A stretch of 60,965 bases of DNA from Gammaproteobacteria bacterium (GTDB lineage Bacteria > Pseudomonadota > Gammaproteobacteria > DRLM01), in NCBI GenBank assembly GCA_023266095.1, contig JAHFRV010000014.1, positions 1 through 60,965 on the forward strand. Reading direction: 5' to 3'. Below the pieces are notes generated by a model. That model was not told where the DNA came from and searched no databases. It saw only the letters and a list, made by a program, of their open reading frames with translations. Every line of letters begins with the position of its first letter. The first letter of the stretch is position 1. Positions 54,086 through 60,965 of the stretch are shown here, piece by piece. Both the position numbers and the translations under genes were made by a program.

Positions 54086-56419
54086 TCAATGACTATTGCC
54101 TTTGAGTTTAGCGAAGGCCACCGCCATCGCGGTGGCCGGCGCCGGCTGTTTAGCGGGACGCGGGCCTTTAGCATTTTTATCCGCTGGCCGCGCACCGTCT
54201 GGCGTCTGCCGCGGCTTGGGCGGCGGCGCCGCGTCGGCGCCGCCGTCGCTGCGCATGCTGAGCGCGATGCGTTTCCGCGCCAGATCGACTTCGACCACCC
54301 GCACCCTCACGACATCGCCGGCCTTCACCACGCTGTGCGGATCGGAGACGAACTTATCCGCGAGTTGCGAGATGTGCACCAGGCCGTCTTGATGCACACC
54401 GACATCGACGAAGGCGCCGAAGTTGGTGACGTTGGTGACCACGCCTTCCAGCTGCATGCCGGGCTGCAAGTCCTTCAAGGTTTCCACGCCGTCCTTGAAC
54501 ACCGCGGTCTTGAATTCGGGGCGTGGATCGCGGCCGGGTTTGTCCAATTCGGCGAGAATATCCTTTACCGTCGGTTCACCGAAACGCTGATCGGTGAAAT
54601 CCTTGGGTGCAAGCTGACGCAGAAAAGCGCGATCGCCGATCAGCGATTTCACCGCGCGGCCGCTGGCGGCGCAGATGCGCTCCACCACCGGATAGGCCTC
54701 GGGATGGACCGCCGACGCATCGAGCGGATTATCGCCGTTCATCACCCGCAGAAAACCCGCCGCCTGTTCGTAGGCCTTGGGTCCGAAACGCGCAACGTTT
54801 TTGATTTGTTCGCGGGTGCGGAAGGCGCCGTGCTGATCGCGGAAGGCGACGATGTTGCCCGCAAGCGTGGTGTTGAGTCCCGCCACCCGCGCCAGCAACG
54901 GCGCCGAGGCGGTGTTGACGTCCACGCCCACCGCGTTCACCGCGTCCACCACCACCGTTTCCAGACTGCGCGCGAGACGCGTCTGGCTGACGTCGTGTTG
55001 ATACTGGCCGACGCCGATGGATTTGGGATCGATCTTCACCAGCTCGGCGAGCGGGTCCTGCAAACGCCGCGCGATGGACACCGCGCCGCGCAAAGAGACG
55101 TCGAGTTCCGGAAATTCCCGCGCCGCCAATTCGGAGGCCGAATACACCGAGGCGCCCGCCTCCGACACCATCACCGCGCTGAGCTTGAGTTCGGGATGGC
55201 GCTTGATCAACTCCTTCGCCAACTTGTCGGTCTCGCGCGAGGCCGTGCCGTTGCCGATGCTGATGATTTCCACCTGGTGTTTCGCGGCGAGCAAGGCCAA
55301 CAAATGCAGGGATTCGTCCCATTGATTCTTGGGCACATGCGGATAAATCGTCGCGGTGTCCACCAGCTTGCCGGTGGCGTCCACCACCGCCACTTTTACC
55401 CCGGTACGCAGACCGGGATCGAGACCCAGCGTGACGCGCGGTCCGGCGGGCGCGGCCAGCAATAAATCGTGCAGATTGCGGGCGAAGACCTTGATCGCCT
55501 CTTCCTCGGCCTGTTCGCGCAGGCGCAGATTCAATTCGGTTTCGAGATGCAACGAGAGCTTCACCCGCCAAGCCCAGCGCGCGGTGTCCAGCAGCCAGCG
55601 GTCGGCGGACCGGCCGCGATCCTCGATATTAAAATGACTGGCGATCATCACCTCGCCGCGGCTGCGCTCCGCCAGCGGCTTGCCGTTTTCGTCCAGCGCG
55701 TCGAGCAGCAGGCTTAGCTGCAACACGCCTTCGCTGCGGCCGCGAAACAAGGCCAGCGCGCGATGTGACGGTATGGTTTTGATCGGTTCGGCGGCGTCGA
55801 AATAATCGGCGAATTTCGCGCCGTCCTGCTCCTTGCCCGCCACCACCTTGGACACCAGCTTGCCCTCGTCCCAAGCGAACTCGCGCAGCTTGCCCACCAG
55901 CTCGGCATCCTCGGCGAAATTCTCCATGAGAATTTGCCGCGCGCCGTCCAGCGCGGCGGCGGCATCGGCCACGCCTTTATCGGCGTCCAGGTAATTTTGC
56001 GCGGTGGCTTCCGGTACGAGCGTGGGGTCTTGCAACAGCGCCAGCGCCAAGGGTTCGAGCCCCGCCTCGCGGGCGATCTGCGCCTTGGTGCGGCGCTTTT
56101 TCATATACGGCCGGTATAAATCTTCGAGGCGGGTCTTGGTGTCGGCCTCGTTGATGGCCGCCGCCAATTCGGGAGTGAGCTTGCCTTGCTCGTCGATGCT
56201 GCTCAGCACCGCGGCGCGGCGTTCTTCCAACTCGCGCAGATAACTCAGCCGTTCTTCCAATAGGCGCAACTGGGTATCGTCCAGACCGCCGGTGGCTTCT
56301 TTGCGGTAACGGGCGATGAAGGGCACGGTCGCCCCCTCGTCGAGCAGCGCCACCGCGGCGGTGACTTGGCTTTCCTTGGCGACGAGTTCCTGGGCTAAAC
56401 GGGCGTTGATACTGATCAT
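54086..56419 (-). CDS. tex: Tex (YhgF) RNA-binding transcription accessory protein
   Basis: A 777-residue nucleic-acid-binding protein. It begins [20 protein letters not shown] and includes [20 protein letters not shown], a YqgF/RNase H-like domain ([20 protein letters not shown]), helix-hairpin-helix repeats ([20 protein letters not shown]), and a C-terminal S1 domain ([36 protein letters not shown]). The end is basic and Pro-rich. The ATG at 56419 matches the family start; the open frame upstream to 56857 lies antisense to the OB-fold gene. Confidence 0.96.
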   Translation of the reverse strand: MISINARLAQELVAKESQVTAAVALLDEGATVPFIARYRKEATGGLDDTQLRLLEERLSYLRELEERRAAVLSSIDEQGKLTPELAAAINEADTKTRLEDLYRPYMKKRRTKAQIAREAGLEPLALALLQDPTLVPEATAQNYLDADKGVADAAAALDGARQILMENFAEDAELVGKLREFAWDEGKLVSKVVAGKEQDGAKFADYFDAAEPIKTIPSHRALALFRGRSEGVLQLSLLLDALDENGKPLAERSRGEVMIASHFNIEDRGRSADRWLLDTARWAWRVKLSLHLETELNLRLREQAEEEAIKVFARNLHDLLLAAPAGPRVTLGLDPGLRTGVKVAVVDATGKLVDTATIYPHVPKNQWDESLHLLALLAAKHQVEIISIGNGTASRETDKLAKELIKRHPELKLSAVMVSEAGASVYSASELAAREFPELDVSLRGAVSIARRLQDPLAELVKIDPKSIGVGQYQHDVSQTRLARSLETVVVDAVNAVGVDVNTASAPLLARVAGLNTTLAGNIVAFRDQHGAFRTREQIKNVARFGPKAYEQAAGFLRVMNGDNPLDASAVHPEAYPVVERICAASGRAVKSLIGDRAFLRQLAPKDFTDQRFGEPTVKDILAELDKPGRDPRPEFKTAVFKDGVETLKDLQPGMQLEGVVTNVTNFGAFVDVGVHQDGLVHISQLADKFVSDPHSVVKAGDVVRVRVVEVDLARKRIALSMRSDGGADAAPPPKPRQTPDGARPADKNAKGPRPAKQPAPATAMAVAFAKLKGNSH

Positions 56420-56660
56420 AATGGGATGATTTCCTGCGCTGCATGGTTCGCCGCAGCGGACGAGAATTAAAGAACGGTGATGACCGAGCGAGGGTGTGGC
56501 CGGCCAGGGCCTGCCATTGTAATCAAGCCCGCTGCACCGCGACACCCCTTGACGGCCGTGGCAAACAATGCGTAGCCTGCTCCCGCCGCCGCGCTCTATG
56601 CTGGCGCCGCCAAACATGGTAAAAAACCCTTTTTTCCATAGCACATAGCAGGAGCCTTTC

Positions 56661-57032
56661 ATGCAACGAAAATATCTAGGATTGATCGCGGGCCTGGCCT
56701 GCCTCGGCAGCGTCTCCGCCTTCGCCGCGGCGGCCGAGCAAAAAACCGTCGAGGCCTTATTCACCGAAAAGGCCAAACTCAGCGGCCATGAAGTGCAGGT
56801 GAAGGGCAAGGTGGTGAAGGTCAACAACGGCGTCATGAATCGCAACTTCCTGCACATTCAAGACGGCACCGGCAAACAAGGCAGCAACGACGTCACCGTG
56901 ACCAGCGACGAGACCGCCAATGTCGGCGATGAAGTGGTCGTCACCGGCACCATGGCGGTGGACAAGGATTTCGGCGCGGGCTACACCTATCCGTTGCTGA
57001 TTGAAAAAGCCAAGATCGCCAAGGCCAAATAA
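56661..57032 (+). CDS. exported OB-fold protein (NrfJ-like)
   Basis: A 123-residue periplasmic protein with a signal peptide ([20 protein letters not shown]). The body is an OB-fold: [60 protein letters not shown]. Such small proteins occur with c-type cytochrome and nitrite-reduction systems (NrfJ-like), but no such gene is near. GGAG precedes the ATG, and a terminator follows. Confidence 0.85.
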   Translation: MQRKYLGLIAGLACLGSVSAFAAAAEQKTVEALFTEKAKLSGHEVQVKGKVVKVNNGVMNRNFLHIQDGTGKQGSNDVTVTSDETANVGDEVVVTGTMAVDKDFGAGYTYPLLIEKAKIAKAK

Positions 57033-57051
57033 GCCAAACCTACCGCCCCAT

Positions 57052-57090
57052 AAAAAGCGGGGGCCGATCACCTCGGCCGCCCGCTTTTTT
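57052..57090. terminator. bidirectional rho-independent terminator
   Basis: AAAAAGCGGG and GGCCGA pair with TCGGC and CCCGCTTTTTT across a TCACC loop, with small bulges. The A-run and T-run on either side let it stop both the OB-fold gene and the converging beta-propeller gene. Confidence 0.88.
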
Positions 57091-57102
57091 ATTCATCACG
57101 TT

Positions 57103-58356
57103 TTACTGCGCCACCATCCATATCCGCGAATGCGGCACGCCCTCGGTGACCGCGATCGTGTCCAGCACCGTGTCTTCGCCGCCGTCCAGCACCACCAGCG
57201 CGCCGCTCTCGGGATCGGAGGAAAACACCAAACGGGTACGGCGGCCTACGCTGTGAAACGCCACCGAGCTGGACGACCCGACCTTGACCTCTTTGATCAG
57301 CTTGAGTTTGGGCAGCGCGGTCATGTCCAGCACCAGCAACACGTCGGTCTTGAGGTGTTGCAACTGCTCGGGACTGCCGGAGCTGGCGGTCGTGAAATAG
57401 AGCTTGCTGCCTTCCGGGTTGAAAAAATATTTGCTGAGATAGACGTCGCGCAGGTCGAGCGTGTCGACCAGGGTTTTACTCACCACATCGAGCACCGCGA
57501 ATTTACCGATGACATGTTCGGGATCGGACTTGCGGTCGGCGCCGCGGGCGATCAAATAACGCGGGTCCGGCGAGGCGATCAGATTGCTATAGCCTTTGCA
57601 GGCGATCCGCTCTTCGATGCGGTTGGACACGGCATCGATCACCGCGATGCTGCCGTAGCCGTTGTTGAGGTTGTAGATCTTGCCGGTGAGCGGCGAATAG
57701 GCCAACCCATGGGGGAAGGATTTATTGGGCACGCTGGTCTCGGCGCCCTCTTCTTTGTCCGGCTCGCACAAATCGATGGTGGTGATCACCTGTAAATAAT
57801 TGGCGGCGTCCAACGGATCGTTGCCGATCACCGAGATCGTGCCGTCGTTGAGACTGCTGATGTAGGCTCGGCGCGGCACCTGCGGCCTTTCCGGCGACGG
57901 GTAACTGAAGGCGGCCTGATGGTGGCCGCGACCCACGCAGATGGTCTTGAGAAAATACGCCTCTACGCTACCGGCGTTTTCGATGACGGTGACCGACGAA
58001 CCTTGGTCACCGCAATTGAGCGTATCGTTGCCGGTCGCTTTATCGCCGTCGTTCATGAACCAATCGCGGTCGGAATGCGGATCGCTGTAAATATGGGCGG
58101 GAAAGGCGTCGGCGGGAAAGGCGGCCTGCACCCGCAACTGCTTGCTCTGGGGATCGAGCAATATCACCTGCAGATCCTCACTCACGCCCGCCAGCATCGG
58201 TTTCAGGGCCGGCTCCAAGGCGCTTTCCGGTTGCACGGCCAAGGGCTGCACACTCACCCGTCCCGCGACGCAGCGCACCACCTTGATGGAACCGGTCTTA
58301 CGGTTGCCAGAATAATAGGCCACGGAAAAGTCAGCGTTGTCGAAGGTCTTGGTCAT
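57103..58356 (-). CDS. YncE-like beta-propeller protein
   Basis: A 417-residue protein of repeated beta-strand units: PRRAYISSLNDGTISVIGND, FPHGLAYSPLTGKIYNLNNG, YGSIAVIDAVSNRIEERIAC, KTDVLLVLDMTALPKLKLIK, SGALVVLDGGEDTVLDTIAV. This is the YVTN/lactonase-like seven-bladed propeller pattern. No signal peptide is seen (start MTKTFDNADFSVAYYSG), which is unusual for YncE relatives. ATG 58356 has GAGAG upstream and is preferred over 58368. The ligand is unknown. Confidence 0.8.
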   Translation of the reverse strand: MTKTFDNADFSVAYYSGNRKTGSIKVVRCVAGRVSVQPLAVQPESALEPALKPMLAGVSEDLQVILLDPQSKQLRVQAAFPADAFPAHIYSDPHSDRDWFMNDGDKATGNDTLNCGDQGSSVTVIENAGSVEAYFLKTICVGRGHHQAAFSYPSPERPQVPRRAYISSLNDGTISVIGNDPLDAANYLQVITTIDLCEPDKEEGAETSVPNKSFPHGLAYSPLTGKIYNLNNGYGSIAVIDAVSNRIEERIACKGYSNLIASPDPRYLIARGADRKSDPEHVIGKFAVLDVVSKTLVDTLDLRDVYLSKYFFNPEGSKLYFTTASSGSPEQLQHLKTDVLLVLDMTALPKLKLIKEVKVGSSSSVAFHSVGRRTRLVFSSDPESGALVVLDGGEDTVLDTIAVTEGVPHSRIWMVAQ

Positions 58357-58575
58357 AACGTCTCTCACTTTGAATTATTTGCTATCGCCGTATTATCGCG
58401 GCCGCGTTGGGCGGGAGCAATGCCGATCCGTCACACCGTCACACTCGGCGCCCATCTTTAACGGCCCACGCCGCACGCGTCCTACCTCCCCGTCTCTCCT
58501 CTTCGCAGGGTATCATAGCGCGCCGCCGGATCCCCGTCGGCGCATCCGCCTTATCCGCATAGCCGAGAACACGAC

Positions 58576-59760
58576 ATGAGCATAATCAGCCAACCTTCCA
58601 GCCCGCGCTCCAGCGTGGCCTATGTGGCCGCGCCCGAAACCCCGTCCGCCGAGGCACAAAACCTGGCATCGCAACAAGGCTGGGGCGAGGCGGTATTGTT
58701 ACGGCGGCGCGGCACGGCGCTGGCTTGGGTGGCGGAACGGCAGCGTCCCGTGATGCCCGACGTGGACAGCCTGCGCCAGGCCTGGCAAGCGGCGCAACCG
58801 ATGCTACTGCCCGATTTCGCGCCGGCGGAAGTACAGGCGCAGAGCGCTCACATCCGGCAGTCGCTGACGCTGGTGGAGGCGATACTGGACGGGGCCGAAG
58901 TGGCGGCATATTTCGAACAGTCGCCTTACGTCGAAAGACTCACACCCGGCTTCGAGATGCTGGCCGCCTTCGAGGACGAGGGCGACCCGCAAGAGATCGA
59001 GACTCTCGAATTCGACGCCGTGCAAGGTGATGAAGTCATCGCGGAGAATCTATGGGTGAAGGCCTCATGGCTGTCTTTCGAGGACGATGACGCCTCCTTG
59101 CGCTTTCGTTTTTCCTTCGGCCTCGTGGGCTACGAAGACGTGGCGGCCGACCCGGCCCGGCAACACTACGCCGCCGCCCTCACCGAGGCTTTGTTTCCCG
59201 AATCCGCGGTGATCAGCGCCAACTCCCGCCTTGCCGTCTTGTTGCAAACGGCCTTAGGCGTGGCGGGTTTGAATTATGTGGAGCGCATCGTTTATTTCAA
59301 CGCACCCAACGGCGGCGCGCAATTCCATCAAGACGTGGAGCGCGGCCACCTCGGCGTGGTGTTCGCCCAGGCTCACGGCGGCACCGGCTGGCTGACCTTG
59401 CCCAAACAAATCTTGATGAACGAGATTCAGGCGTTCGCCGCCGGCCCCGCGGGCGCGGCCGCCCTGGCCGAACTGCTGCTGCAAGCCAAACTCAGAAAAG
59501 AAGTATTGAACATCATAGGTGAGCGCGAGTCCCTGGCGCAAACCCTTGACGCAGGCGATCACGACGCGCTGGAAGCCCTGCTCAACCGCTGCCCCGCCTT
59601 CACCCGCCAACTGGTCGAACACGGTCATTGTTATTTATTGCGGCCGGGCGATCTGATTCTGCTACCGCAACACGACGCCGAACACTGCGCCTGGCACACG
59701 GTGTTTTGCCTGGATGAGTTCCTGGGCGAGGCATTGTCGTTCGCGGTGCGGGCGGCCTGA
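58576..59760 (+). CDS. JmjC/cupin-like protein of unknown function
   Basis: A 394-residue protein. The middle (about 230-380) shows a possible Fe(II)/2OG double-stranded beta-helix: H251 and D253 in GAQFHQDVERGHLG, K277 in WLTLPKQ, and H374 in EHCAWHTVF after LLRPGDLILLPQHDAEH. The insert between strands (280-345) is helical. The N-terminal 200 residues are acidic and have no recognised domain. It might hydroxylate a protein, but neither target nor activity is shown. No close family is recalled. Confidence 0.72.
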   Translation: MSIISQPSSPRSSVAYVAAPETPSAEAQNLASQQGWGEAVLLRRRGTALAWVAERQRPVMPDVDSLRQAWQAAQPMLLPDFAPAEVQAQSAHIRQSLTLVEAILDGAEVAAYFEQSPYVERLTPGFEMLAAFEDEGDPQEIETLEFDAVQGDEVIAENLWVKASWLSFEDDDASLRFRFSFGLVGYEDVAADPARQHYAAALTEALFPESAVISANSRLAVLLQTALGVAGLNYVERIVYFNAPNGGAQFHQDVERGHLGVVFAQAHGGTGWLTLPKQILMNEIQAFAAGPAGAAALAELLLQAKLRKEVLNIIGERESLAQTLDAGDHDALEALLNRCPAFTRQLVEHGHCYLLRPGDLILLPQHDAEHCAWHTVFCLDEFLGEALSFAVRAA

Positions 59761-59776
59761 GAACGAGCTTAGCCGC

Positions 59777-60216
59777 ATGCCAGTACGTCCTCCCGAGTAC
59801 GACCGGGTAGTGGAAGCGTTAGTGGCCGTGTTTAAGGAGTTGCCAGGCAAGCTCACGCCATCGACGGGCGCGACGGATCAGGTAAGACAACGCTTGGGCG
59901 TTTCCTTGCTTGGTACTTCAACGTCACTCTCGTCGAGACTGATCTATTCATACTTGACGAAAGTGGACCGACCTATCGGTTGGAAGAAATCAATCGCATC
60001 ATTGCTGCGCGTGTTGCGAAGCACCGGCCGGTTATCGTTGAAGGCGTTACTGTCACGCGTCTGCTGGCCCAACTCGGCCGCAATCCCGACTTCTTAATCT
60101 ACGTACGAAATTCAGAGTTCACTGGTAGCGAGACGCTCTCTGGAATGCTGAATAGTTACGAGGAAACACACGCACCAGAAAAGCGGGCCAATCTGATATT
60201 AGAGCTTGCACATTGA
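59777..60216 (+). pseudogene. frameshifted P-loop kinase-like gene
   Basis: Two frames join into one protein. The first starts at ATG 59777 (MPVRPPEYDRVVEALVAVFK). A single-base shift between about 59836 and 59857 is needed to continue in the next frame, which holds the Walker A IDGRDGSGKTTLGRFLAWYF, then VTLVETDLFILDESGPTYRL, VIVEGVTVTRLLAQLG, and ends at 60216. The layout resembles uridine-kinase-like or adenylate-kinase-like small P-loop enzymes. It is either a decayed gene or a sequencing error. Confidence 0.72.
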
Positions 60217-60254
60217 AGGCGACTAACCATGCCTTGCACCAGCATTTAAATGTG

Positions 60255-60372
60255 GGTGGGTTAGCCCGCAAGGGCGTAACCCACCAAACCGTTGCGTAGC
60301 GACTCCTCTATAAAATTTTTTCAAAGGGCGCCTGACGACGCGAGTGGGTGGGTTACCCTGCGCTAACACACC
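60255..60372. repeat. second copy of the bipartite hairpin repeat
   Basis: The left hairpin is GGTGGGTTA-GCCC-GCAA-GGGC-G-TAACCCACC (60255-60285). A linker CAAACCGTTGCGTAGCGACTC and an AT-rich spacer lead to GCGCCTGACGACGCG (60328) and a right hairpin GGTGGGTTA/TAACACACC (60347-60372). Order and linkers match the outer parts of the array at 24966-25245, which has a larger insert in the middle. Confidence 0.85.
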
Positions 60373-60429
60373 CTACATCGCTTGTTGGTGGTTTGGTGGG
60401 GCCGAGCATCGCACCCGCCAACGCCGGCG

Positions 60430-60615
60430 TTACGTCGCTTCGGTCTTGGTGATGCCGCAACGCGCGCAGCGGTAGGCGGTCACCAGCTTGCCCTGCTTCA
60501 CATCGAAGCGGCGCTCACTGAGCACTTCCCATTTATGAAAATTGCTGCGACATAAACCGCGGTTCTTGAACTTCTCGGAGGGAGTGGCTTTCTTGAACTG
60601 AAGTACTTCGCCCAT
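60430..60615 (-). CDS. small zinc-ribbon-like protein
   Basis: A 61-residue basic protein, MGEVLQFKKATPSEKFKNRG, with one cysteine and histidine in LCRSNFHKWEV and a CxxC in YRCARCGITK that may form a zinc site. VLSERRFDVKQGKLVTAYRC gives a beta hairpin. Homologues recur as hypothetical proteins in gammaproteobacteria as far as I recall. Function unknown. Confidence 0.75.
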   Translation of the reverse strand: MGEVLQFKKATPSEKFKNRGLCRSNFHKWEVLSERRFDVKQGKLVTAYRCARCGITKTEAT

Positions 60616-60935
60616 GGTTTAACCTCTTGGCCGTGGACTGGCCGTCCACCGCGGTTCGTGAACATGATAGTACTCTATTCGCCCGACGGCATGGGAGCCG
60701 TAACAAGCTCATCGCCCGGGAAATTTTTTTGGCGTTTCACCGGGATCGTAAAATCCGGGCTGACCAGGAAATAAATCGTAAGCTTAAGCCCTATCCCAGG
60801 AATAACCCATCAAACTCAATGTGTCGCGGGAAGCTCCGAATAAATCAGATGATATGGACACCGCCCTCCTATAACCGGCATCAAGGTGCCATAGTTGTAG
60901 GTGAAGCCATCAACTCAACCAGGAGGACGGTGTCC
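60616..60935. other. non-coding left end of an IS110-family element
   Basis: This region upstream of the transposase start contains no gene. It turns AT-richer after about 60720. The right part has a 17-bp inverted repeat, ATGGACACCGCCCTCCT (60854-60870) and its complement at 60921-60937, with one mismatch. The exact left boundary of the element is not visible, as IS110 elements lack classical terminal repeats. In IS110-group elements this region encodes the bridge RNA (family knowledge). Confidence 0.55.
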
Positions 60936-60937
60936 AT
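60854..60937 (+). promoter_or_regulatory. hairpin masking the transposase ribosome site
   Basis: In a transcript reading through, arms 60854-60870 and 60921-60937 pair at 16 of 17 positions around a 50-base loop. The right arm includes the Shine-Dalgarno AGGAGG (60921-60926) and the first bases of the ATG. Translation from external promoters would thus be blocked, a known way for insertion sequences to limit impinging expression. Confidence 0.65.
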
Positions 60938-60965
60938 GAAGAAGATTAGCGTAATCGGTCTGGAT
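60936..60965 (+). CDS. IS110-family transposase, N-terminal fragment
   Basis: Only ten codons are in the window: MKKISVIGLD. This matches the beginning of IS110 recombinases, where the Asp of GLD is the first acidic residue of the RuvC-like DEDD site. AGGAGG is placed 9 bases ahead. The rest lies beyond the right edge. Confidence 0.7.
   Translation, partial: MKKISVIGLD

Noticed and set aside
54080-55465. Long forward open frame of about 460 codons
   Set aside because: It lies antisense to tex; its His/Arg-rich composition is the usual shadow of a GC-rich gene.

Overview
This 61-kb window is bacterial chromosome of roughly 60% GC. It is densely packed on both strands and reads as a gammaproteobacterium. 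The evidence is gene content and order: purM-purN facing DUF2066/CDP-alcohol transferase/perM/hda, metG-rnfB-nth-DUF1841, apbC next to dcd, PBP1b with a TPR lipoprotein of the LpoP type, and many gamma-typical small families (YaeQ, YajD, YqcC, YbiT, CheX, CpdA, DUF2288, DUF3465, CPXCG). The genus cannot be fixed from the sequence; the mix resembles sulfur-oxidiser or Chromatiales-like lineages, which is inference. No rRNA, tRNA, CRISPR array, prophage or plasmid functions were seen.

Layout. 1-8.7 kb: an AT-rich left edge, an SH3 lipoprotein, a membrane diguanylate cyclase, a YkgJ-like Cys-cluster protein, a cytochrome b561, an AI-2E transporter, a GST, a LysM lipoprotein and a WrbA-like quinone reductase. 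8.7-15 kb: hda, perM, a CDP-alcohol transferase and DUF2066, divergent from purM, purN and DUF3108. 14.8-22.6 kb: dcd and apbC, then a lower-GC exported orphan gene that splits apbC from metG, then metG, rnfB, nth, DUF1841 and DUF3465. 22.6-30.9 kb: a MITE-like element, HIT, a 2OG-Fe oxygenase, a YtkA/FixH-like lipoprotein, gloA, a chain of hairpin repeats, argG, a J-domain protein, GIY-YIG and HNH nucleases, deaD and yaeQ. 30.9-42 kb: DUF3617, cpdA, cheX, a SelW-like protein, tsaB-yoaA, a DUF6998-like protein, lpoP-like/mrcB, and a kinase-like fusion with NUDIX. 42-58.4 kb: CPXCG, ybiT, an Ala/Lys-rich basic protein, DUF2288-recQ, rhodanese, an rRNA/tRNA methyltransferase, a CPA2 antiporter, an uncharacterised exported/membrane pair, yqcC, tex, an OB-fold protein and a beta-propeller protein. 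58.5-61 kb: a JmjC/cupin-like protein, a frameshifted P-loop kinase, a repeat, a zinc-ribbon protein and the left end of an IS110-family element running off the window.

Most genes are core housekeeping: purine, dCTP and arginine metabolism, tRNA charging and modification, DNA repair, RNA helicases, cell-wall synthesis. Several pairs overlap by 4 bp and are probably translationally coupled: purM/purN, DUF2066/CDP-alcohol transferase, yoaA/tsaB, mrcB/lpoP-like, kinase-fusion/NUDIX and the 52.6-kb pair. The least ordinary parts are the non-coding elements: a MITE with a TTA duplication on a stop codon, a bipartite hairpin repeat present twice, and the IS110 5' region, where a hairpin masks the transposase start and a bridge RNA would be expected. 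Orphan proteins at 16.9, 51.5-53.6 and 58.6 kb also have no clear function.
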